The position numbers were made by a program, and so were the translations under genes. A model generated the notes under the pieces. That model was not told the origin of the DNA. It saw only the letters and a list, made by a program, of their open reading frames with translations, and did not search any database. 64,000 bases of DNA. Source: Nicotiana tabacum. Its lineage: Eukaryota; Streptophyta; Magnoliopsida; Solanales; Solanaceae. The DNA lies in assembly GCF_000715075.1 (NCBI RefSeq), contig NC_134100.1, forward strand, positions 28,564,042 through 28,628,041, in the 5' to 3' direction. Below, piece by piece: positions 56,429-64,000 of this stretch (position 1 is the stretch's first letter; each line of letters opens with the position of its first letter).

Positions 56429-57365
56429 AATTCCTCTTTTCCATTTGACTTTCTTCTTTTTTTTTCTTTTTCTTTTTGTTATCACTTTTCTTTTCGTTTC
56501 TCTTTTCTTTTCTCATTTCTCCTTTCTTTTTGTCGTTTTTTCTTTCTCTCTTTTTTCTTTTATTCCTCTTTTTCCATTTTGTTGTTTTCTTTTCTTTCTT
56601 TTCTCTTACCTGCCATGCTTGCGTATTTTATTCGTTGCTACTAATTCCGAACGAGGGGTATGAAAAAAAATAAATAAGGCTCAAAAGGGGTAACGAAGGA
56701 TAAAGTGTTTGGGTAGCAGAACAAAATGCCTTCGTCATTCCAGTCTTCAAAACATGCTTAGTGCAAACAACACAATTTAAATTTGTAGTCTCTTCTGATG
56801 GTGCTGGACTTGACAATTATATTCAACATCTGTTTGTTCATTTGTCACTTCTAAAGCACCGTTGGGCGACACTCTCATTCTCATTATTATGAACGACCCT
56901 CATGCCAATTTAGGCGAATCTTTCTTTAACGATTTTCTTTGTGTTTAACTTGCCCCAGTTCCACATGACTCGGGCTCTGAATAATCTCAAACCGTCCTTA
57001 TTTTCTTTAAATGGTCTGATCGCCTTTCCAGGGTTTTATGATTAACTTTAAAATTAGGCCCAAAGTGTGTGCGTATGTCATGTCCCTAGAATCGGCATTG
57101 AACAGAAAATGGTAAAAGGACAAAAGAATGACTGGAAATAATGAAAGACCGGACTTTGTATTAGACTACTGGTGAAATGGTTTAAATAACAAAACAAGCA
57201 AAACAAACCAGAACAAAATCCTAAAAACAAACTGGACAAGACAACATCCGACTCATCACCCTAATAATCCGAACAACAGAAATGACAACAAAATGAGCCA
57301 CCACAAGCTTCTCTCTTGCTGACCCAGGAACAAAAACGTCCTCCCACTTTATCAGAATTGGCATT

Positions 57366-58154
57366 TTAGCCACTGAGCTTTGCATCAATACTGCCGAGAC
57401 CATTACCAGCTTCAACCTCATCAACCTCCGTCGGCAAATTCTCGAGGAGGTTCGAGTGCCCTATGTCACTGTTATTAATCGCAACCCGCCCTTCTCGGAT
57501 CATTTTCTCTACTTCCTTTCTCCAGCTATGACAGCTCTCAATGTTGTGCCCTACGACATTGGAGTGGTAGGCGCATCGTGCTGCCGGATCAAAGCTCCTT
57601 GCAAGCGGATTTATAGTACATGCGGGGGGTGGCTCAATCGAACCAGCATGCCTTAGCCTTTCAAACAGACTGACATAAGATACCCCGATGGGGGTGAGAG
57701 CCTCTCCTCGTTTCAGCAACCTCTTCATTCTTGCATGTTGACAGGGCCGGAAACCTGATCCAGATGGCTTTTGGTAGGCTTGTGTAGGTGGGTAGGCATT
57801 TTGTGGAGCCGGGTGCCTGGAAAGTGAAGTATGGCGGGGAAAGAAGTGGTGTTGGGGAGCGGAGAAGCATTGAGGAGTGATGGAGCTACTCGGGTAGCTG
57901 GGAAGGCTGCCATAAGTGGGTTGGGATGGAGAGTATGGGGGATCTTCCATTATGGTGTTGGGTGCTTGGGAATTGACCGAGTTCAAGAGACTTGGCGGTG
58001 GAGGGGGTGGTTCTTTTCCCGTTATCCATGCCTGATACATGTCTGCCACATGCTGTCTCAGCAATCTCACTTCTTCTACCAACCCGCTGTTCCGTTCGAC
58101 CAATTATTGTCGGTCATCAGTACCGACCCACTCGGTTCTGCGGTTCTGAGCCAT
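57366..58154 (-). pseudogene. Internally deleted Ogre/Tat gag
   Basis: ATG at 58154 starts MAQNRRTEWVGTDDRQ, then an in-frame TAA at codon 17. The same frame continues LVERNSGLVEEVRLLRQHVADM (a short coiled coil), AWITGKEPPPPPP and a Pro/Ser/Gln-rich linker to about residue 150. It then jumps directly to the gag C-terminus: LTPIGVSYVSLFERLRHAG, and RCAYHSNVVGHNIESCHSWR, a C-x2-H-x5-H-x4-C variant of the zinc knuckle with the second Cys replaced by His. The capsid domain that normally lies between is missing. The protein may retain RNA-binding features if the stop is bypassed, but cannot build a particle. Stop near 57366; no pol follows. Confidence 0.8.
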
Positions 58155-58389
58155 TGTCCTTTGATTTTACTTTGCAGGGAGGAGTTACCACAACCAACCA
58201 CTCTCTATATATGAACACATCAAAAGGAAGTCATCACGTTAGTGTTAGGGCATTGGACAGACAATCATATATCAAAAATGTACCCAAGCAGTTAGGCAAT
58301 TGTGCCCCCTGAAAATCTTCCACACTCTCTTTTATTTATTTATTATTATATATTTTTATTTTATTTTTCTTTTTTTTTTCATTTTAGTG

Positions 58390-58460
58390 GTGGTCGAATC
58401 TTATGGAGATTGCCTACGTATCATGTCCCCGCATGAATCAGACCTTGCGTAGTTCGGACC
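58390..58460 (-). ncRNA. Hairpin module, copy C
   Basis: Outer arms CTACG (58414-58418) and CGTAG (58448-58452). Inner stem TCATG/CATGA (58421-58436) with a 6-nt loop. A further outer pairing GGTCGAA (58392-58398) with TTCGGACC (58453-58460) has one bulge. Confidence 0.6.
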
Positions 58461-58653
58461 AATAAGAGATAAACAATAACAAACAATTTTTCCAATTTTC
58501 ATATTAAAACAAACTGGGTTTCAAGGATTTAAAGATGACCCGCAAACTTGAAAATCAAACAAACCGCATGTTCTAATCAAAAGATTGGTAGGCTCAAAAA
58601 CAAAATTCCAGCTCCCTTTCTCTGTTAAACAAATGCAACCAAATGGTTATTTT

Positions 58654-59290
58654 TTGCAAATGTGGCCCCTTCCAAATTTCACATGAATTTTGAGGCCGGG
58701 GAAGATTATTTCGACACTTTACAAACTTGTCCATTCTTTTACGAAAATAACCTTTCGACAACTGAAAGATACTCTAAGGCTATTTCGGCAAGAACGGTTT
58801 AAGACGCGGCCGAAGCTGGCTCGGCTTATCATGACAAAATTCAAACGGTATTCACCTGACCGCTGACCCTTTGTTTTTTTTTCAAATTATAATGAAACTT
58901 AGTGTTGCAAACACGGCCCTTCAGCGCCTCGGGGACGAAGATTTTTTTTAAGGTTGTGTGGGTCCATATCTCAGAATGACCCAAAGGTGACTGTTTACGC
59001 AAAGTCAGCCTTCCGGCGTCCCTTTCGGGAACATTCGGCTATTTATGACAAAACATCATCACCTGACTTATTTATAACTCTTTTTTCATCGTTTTTCAAA
59101 TTAGAAAAGTCAATATTGCAAACACGGCCTTTCAACGTCTCGGGGACAAAGATTTTTAGGCTGTGGGGGTCAACTGGACCAAGTCTTAAAAATGACCCAA
59201 AAGTGGCTGTTTATGCAAAGTCAGCCTTCCGGCGTCCCTTTCGGGAACATTCGGCTATGTCTTGATAAAACAGCGTCACCCGACTTCTTT
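58654..59290. repeat. ~212-bp tandem repeat, two units plus a diverged third
   Basis: TTGCAAACACGGCC at 58904 and 59116 starts units sharing CTCGGGGAC-AAGATTTTT, then CAAAGTCAGCCTTCCGGCGT followed by CCCTTTCGGGAACATTCGGC. A weaker unit begins at 58654 (TTGCAAATGTGGCC). Confidence 0.85.
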
Positions 59291-59372
59291 ATGACAAAAA
59301 CTAAAATTTGACATGCATTTTTTGTTATTATTATTATTATTTGTTTTTTTTTTTGGCTTTTTTAGCAAAAGG

Positions 59373-59450
59373 TGGGTTGGACCCGATGAGGGTTGCCTAC
59401 GTATCTCACATCCGGTGAGAATCAAACCCGCGTAGTTCGGGCAAATAAGC
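59373..59450 (-). ncRNA. Hairpin module, copy D
   Basis: Outer arms CTACG (59397-59401) and CGTAG (59431-59435). Inner stem TCTCAC/GTGAGA (59404-59420) with loop ATCCG. Outermost CCCGA (59382-59386) pairs with TCGGG (59437-59441). Confidence 0.65.
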
Positions 59451-59601
59451 TATTTTTGAGAAGACCCTTTTCCATTTCTATTTTTTTTGTTTTTATTATT
59501 TTTCCCACAACAATCAAATAGACTATTATTTTTCATTCATAACAAACAAACAAATTAACGAAAAACATAAAACATTCCTTCTTTTTTTTTTTTTTGAGAA
59601 G

Positions 59602-59680
59602 GTGGGGTTGGACCCGATGAGGGTTGCCTACGTATCTCACATCCGGTGAGAATCAAACCCGCGTAGTTCGGTCAAATAAG
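59602..59680 (-). ncRNA. Hairpin module, copy E (duplicate of D)
   Basis: Nearly identical to copy D over about 75 bp, 231 bp further on. Arms CTACG (59628-59632) and CGTAG (59662-59666), inner TCTCAC/GTGAGA (59635-59651). Outermost GACC-CGA pairs with TCG-GTC. An oligo-T tract precedes it on plus, which is an oligo-A tail on the sense strand. Confidence 0.65.
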
Positions 59681-60699
59681 AATAAGTAGACAAATAATAA
59701 TAAGCAGATGAACTAACTTTTTTTTTTGTTGAATTTTCGTTTAAAAGAACTACTTTAAAAGAAGCAAGGAAATATTATTTTTTGATTGATTTTCTTTATA
59801 AAAGAAAGACTAATATTTTTTTTGAATCTTCGTTTTTTTTTATTCTAAAGAAAAGAAGAAAATATTTTTCGGAATTTTACTTTTAATATAAGAAATGCTT
59901 CTAAAATGTTTTCTTTTTTTGAACTTTGAATTTTCTTTTCAATTTTTGAAAGAAGAATCAAAATATTTTCGGATTTGTTTTTTTTTATATTATATATTTT
60001 TTTATTTTTATTTTTTTATTTTATTTTTTAAAGAAACAACTAGAAAGACTTTCTAAAGAAGTTAATAATGGAAAATATTTTTGGATTATTTGTTTTGAAA
60101 AATTGGGATTCTAAAACTTTTGGTAAGACAAATGTTCTTGCAACAGATAAAGATATATATACACATATTTTGGAAATAAAGAAAAACTTTTTGGATTTTA
60201 TATCTATATATATATATTTGCAACAAATAGTAAAACTACTTTCAACGCCCAACTCATTTTATTTTATTATTTTTATTTTTATTTTGACATTTTCATAAAC
60301 AAATAAATAAATAAAAACCCATTTTAAAACAAAACCTTTTTTTTTCATTTTTATGGCAAAACAAACTATTTTCTTTTCTATTTTTTTTTTAAAAAAACAA
60401 GACAGAACAATGATGATTTTTTCTCTATTTTTCCTTTGCTTTTAATATAACAAACTAATAAGACATTCATTTTCATTTTCTCAAAATTTCGGCAGAGTTT
60501 TGATACTACTCGGACATTGATTTTTCTCTAAAAATAAGTAGTTACATCTCTACACTGTCATTTTTCTCCTCTTTTTCACGATTTATTTTTTTTTAATCTG
60601 TGGAAAATAATGAAAACATACAAAATCTTTTTGAATTTTCATGCTTTGTTTTATTTGTAATTTTATTTTTTTATATTTATTATTTCTTTCAAAAATGTG

Positions 60700-60917
60700 G
60701 CATGGGAGACATAATGATTTCCAAGACTTCTTGGATTACGCAAATGCTCCCCATGCGCTTTTCCCAACATATGAAGCGTGGGGGACATAGGGAATTCCAA
60801 GACTTCTTGAATTCCACAAATGTTCCCTAGGTGCTTTTCCCAAAAATGAAGCGTGGGGGACATAGGGAATTCCAAGGCTCCTTGGATTCCACAAATGTTC
60901 CCCATGCTTTGATTAAA
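60700..60917. repeat. 75-bp tandem repeat, three units
   Basis: Units start at 60700, 60776 and 60851 with GCGTGGGGGACATAGGGAAT and contain TCCAAG-NNNN-CTTGGA-like inverted words and CACAAATGTTCCC. Spacing is 76 and 75 bp. Confidence 0.92.
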
Positions 60918-61496
60918 ATAACACCATGCTGGAAATGACCAAATGACTCATTCGCCCTTGACTAAATACAACATGTAGCACATAGGATGCCCAAAAGCTG
61001 GTCTATTATTTTCAGGTTGCTTGTCCTAGACGGACCCAACCCCTGTGTTGAGTCCCCTAAGTCAAATGCACATGATGCAAATAAACGTTCCTACTAGGGA
61101 TCCGGCATGTGGCTTTGTTATACTAGGTTCAGACCTGGGTGTTTGTTCTAGACCTGGCTTACCCGAGCGGACAGCTCGAGCCGAGGGGGGCAGTGTACCG
61201 GGAATACAGAAGCTTCACCGGCTTAGCAACTTGTCCGAACCTCGTTCTAAATTGGGATTTGACACTATACAGAAAAGAAGTCGTACGAAGTACACCCTTC
61301 TTCATGATTTAGAAGACTCAGAAAGGATATGGGTTTCGGCACAGTTTATATACAGTTCAAATAATATCAAAGCGGTAAAAGCAGCATTTAACACATTAGG
61401 CTCAAACATGTAAAAATCAGATAATAGATAAAGCCAAATAATAACAATTATTTTAAGCTCGAATTCTTAACCCTGAACCAGTGGTTCTGGGATATT
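60918..61496. other. Leader between primer site and 75-bp repeat
   Basis: A 122-codon plus-strand frame (antisense to the element) at 61045-61413 is not supported as a gene. Nothing else recognised. Confidence 0.5.
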
Positions 61497-61513
61497 CCCC
61501 AGCAGAGTCGCCA
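61497..61513 (-). promoter_or_regulatory. Primer binding site, tRNA-Arg type
   Basis: TGGCGACTCTGCTGGGG on the minus strand, separated from the LTR end by GCTC. It is the same primer class as the Ogre element at 35116. Confidence 0.92.
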
Positions 61514-61517
61514 GAGC

Positions 61518-64000
61518 TGTCACACCTCCTTTTTCCGCACCCGCAGGGGCGCAGGGGGAGTTTTTTCCAATTAAAGGACAATCGAAGCGGGATTTGTTTA
61601 TTTATTTTAGAGTCGCCACTTGGGAGATTTAGGGTGTCCCAAGTCACCAATTTTAATCCCGAATCGAGGAAAATAATGACTCTATATTACAGTCTGCGTA
61701 CCAGAAATCTAGATAAGGAATTTTGTTAACCCGGGAGAAGGTGTTAGGCATTCCCGAGTTCCGTGGTTCTAGCACGGTCGCTCAACTGTTATATTTGGCT
61801 TATTTATCTGATTTTTAATACAATATGAACTTATGTGCAAATTTATCTTTTAACCGCTTTACTATTATTGTTTTTAGGAATGTGAACATCGCTTAAAATA
61901 TATCTTTGGACTGTGTCACATGAAATGCACCCACAATCCGAAACATATTTTATTTGATGTTTTAGGATTTGGATTTGGGTCGCATGTAATGCACACCCGA
62001 GTTTAAGAAAATTAAATTATTAAAGGCGCGCCTAAAGCAACTAACGCATTATTATTTTTGGGGAGGGCCGTGAAATTTGCTAAACGACCCGTCCCGGAAT
62101 CTAAGTATTTAATATATACACTTAGAGGGCCCCGCAATTTGTCCCTTTTATTTGGCGAGGCTCGTCTTATTTTACTTATTATTTTTTATATTATCATTTA
62201 TTTTTATTTTTTATATTTTTAAAGGGATGCCATTTTTATGCCTTTAACAATACTAAAACTTACGGCCTCTTTACAACTAAGATCCCATGACTTATTAGAA
62301 GTTTAATAAAAGGAGTTTAGTAAATGAGTGTTTCGGTAGTAGTAACAGCATGCACTAATACTATTTTTTTTCAAATGACCTAACCGAAGGAAAGGACGAA
62401 CAGATTAACGTCAAACTTGTGTCATAGAACGACTAGTCCAACTTAATTAAACGACATCAAATAAACAAGAATAACATAACATGAAAATGAACCAAAATGT
62501 AGACAATGAAACATAGGCAAAAAAAATTTCCATACCAATTTTTATATTGCATCTCAAACATTCAACGTAAAGTTTATTTATCTAATACATCGAGGTTTAC
62601 TAACCTTTGCACCTCGACAAACTCAGAACGACAAACACGATTCCGACGGAACTCAAGCGGACCTCTCTGACCGAAGAACAACGACGGAACCTCGGACAGC
62701 ACCTCGACGTACCGGACCTCGACGAACCAGAGTCGACCTCTACGGAAAACAGAAAACTCGGCCAAGCAGGATCGAAGTAACCCACCGTTGCTCGGAAACG
62801 CAGCTACGACTGCTTGGAGGTTGACGACGTTGGACTGAAAATGGCGGACTGGTTCTGGAGGTTGACGACGGGGGGAAACTGTTGGTCGTGGTGTTGGGTG
62901 GTGACGGGAGGCAGTGGTCGACGGAGGGAGCTCGCAACGGCAACAATGGCGGATTCAAGGAGGAGGAAGGCGATGGTCGTCACTGTCGCGACTGGTTTTA
63001 GTTACGACGGGGTGAGGGACTGACTTGTCGTGTTTTCCGGCGTTCGTTTGGACAGTGGTGGTTATGGGCGATGGAGGAGTTGGTCCGTGAGGGTGTCGGA
63101 AGGGATGGAGGGAACTCGTTTGGTCCCATTTTTTGTTGGTTTTACAGTAGGGTTTGTTAGGCGTTGAGGAGGATGACGGGGTGGTGTTTGGTGATGGTTT
63201 TGTGGTGGTCGTGAGGTCGTTAATGGTGTTTGGGCGATGGTATTTGGACGGTGGTGAGACGGAGGGTCTGGACTGGTTTTTGAGACGGAGAGGGTGGTTG
63301 GGTAACGCAGCAGCAGCTGCCGCTGCTTGACCTGGAATGAGGGTGGCGTTGGAGGAGTGGTTTCACGGTGAAAGGGGGGCTGTTCGTTGCTCTGTGAAAA
63401 CCAGTCCCCCGTAGGGTTTTTCTCTTCTTCCTTTTGAAGAAGATGATGAAACAGTACTATTTTTCTTTTTCGTTTTTTTTTCCTTTTTTTTTTCTGACCA
63501 AAAGTCCAAAATTCCTCTCCGTTTTTTCTTCTGCCTTTTTTTCAGGTTTCTTTCTTTCTTCTCTTTTGAAGAAGAAAGAGGAACAGTAGTTTTTCCTTCA
63601 ATTTTCAAAAGTCCCCCCTTTCTTTGTTTCATCCGTGTATTTAGCATTGGTTTGCCCAGAAAAATGAGCCCACGCGTGGTGGGGTTCAAGGCATATGTCC
63701 CCCACGCGTGGTGGGGTTCCCCACGTGTCCTGGACACGGTTTATTATGGGCTAGGTCCGAAAATTAGGCCTAAAACCGGGTAGTTTGAACCCGAATATTA
63801 TTCTTTTGCCCCGACCCGAGAAATAGGAACACGTTGCTTAACTAGTCCTATGTAAGCAAAATAACTACCAAAAATAAGACTAGTATTTAAACAAAACTAT
63901 ATATTTTTAAATATTTTTCAAGATTTTAAAATAGCTACAAAAATATTAATAAAACTATTTTTTTTGTAATTTTCGTTTTTAAATATTAAGATAAAATATG
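61518..64000 (-). mobile_element. 5' LTR of the non-autonomous element, cut by window edge
   Basis: It ends GGAGGTGTGACA at 61518 on the minus strand and is collinear with the 3' LTR. It has the extra 41 bp (between GGAGGTTGACGACG copies at 62816 and 62857) that the 3' LTR lacks. About 2.48 kb of an expected ~2.98 kb is in the window. Confidence 0.95.

Larger units (their letters stand above)
54831..57365. other. Element interior between gag and minisatellites
   Basis: No pol domain was recognised on either strand. It contains (TTTA)n/(TTA)n at 54899-54967, octamer TGCTGGGG at 54857, 55334, 55354 and 55554, hairpin module B (56369-56428) and a pyrimidine-rich tract at 56430-56610. A minus-strand open frame of 107 codons at 55061-55384 is of unknown value. 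Confidence 0.6.
58155..60699. other. Element 5' untranslated region, repeats and hairpins
   Basis: No gene supported. It holds hairpin modules C, D and E, a 212-bp repeat (58654-59290), and long AT-rich DNA with oligo-T runs (59700-60600). Confidence 0.6.
47437..64000 (-). mobile_element. Non-autonomous Ogre/Tat-like LTR retrotransposon, nearly complete
   Basis: One minus-strand element: the 5' LTR starts beyond 64000 and ends at 61518, followed by a tRNA-Arg primer site (61513-61497), a deleted gag (58154-57366), three minisatellites (54830-51257), a polypurine tract (50387-50375) and the 3' LTR (50374-47437). Extrapolating from the 3' LTR, it should end near 64.5 kb, about 17 kb in all. 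I found no protease, RT, RNase H or integrase in the 11-kb interior. Propagation would need enzymes from an autonomous Ogre relative. The LTRs are nearly identical, so it is young. It inserted into the family-A LTR; the left target flank is GCACA (47432-47436). Confidence 0.88.

Overview
The window is a block of plant nuclear heterochromatin-like DNA made almost entirely of nested retrotransposons. LTR families starting TGTAACGACC, Ogre/Tat-type elements primed by tRNA-Arg, an RTE-clade LINE with a (TTG)n tail and a hAT MITE starting CAGGGGCGGACC all point to Solanaceae, most likely Nicotiana (inference from recognised repeat families, not from a search). No intact host gene, rRNA, tRNA or CRISPR array was found.

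Layout. 1-10865: three family-A (chromovirus) LTRs in minus orientation. Two are proven solo LTRs with perfect 5-bp target duplications; one of these split an older AT-rich tandem array. 10866-16595: a family-B LTR stub, then a plus-strand chromovirus (5' LTR, initiator-Met primer site, decayed gag-protease-RT) that stops early in RT. 16596-20900: poorly identified DNA with a candidate exon, the 3' part of another gypsy LTR, and organelle-derived pieces where an atp1 start is fused to plastid ycf2. 20909-24190: a decayed Tat-lineage gypsy element on the minus strand. 24191-25975: gene-like DNA split by a 270-bp hAT MITE. 25976-37066: a family-B LTR, a family-A 3' LTR with the integrase C-terminus and chromodomain, then an Ogre-type element with a 4.75-kb LTR, primer site and the N-terminal part of gag. 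37067-41240: LTR debris and an RTE LINE with broken endonuclease and reverse transcriptase. 41923-47436: a plus-strand LTR, a minus-strand RT/RNase H remnant, and a family-A LTR.

47437-64000 is one large, young, minus-strand element that cuts the preceding LTR. Its two LTRs show about 15 substitutions in the first 1.3 kb by my count. It has the tRNA-Arg primer site and a polypurine tract, but the only coding sequence I recognise is an internally deleted gag. I read it as a non-autonomous Ogre/Tat derivative that must borrow pol from autonomous relatives. Between gag and its 3' LTR lie three abutting minisatellites (30, 60 and 33 bp units).

The signals most worth following are: (1) a hairpin module present five times in the non-autonomous element, whose stems differ between copies yet keep pairing; (2) arrays of short palindromic words just upstream of the TATA-like box in each family-A LTR, at a conserved position but with a different word in each subfamily; (3) octamers in the non-autonomous element that copy the 3' end of its tRNA primer; and (4) an atp1-ycf2 chimeric ORF.
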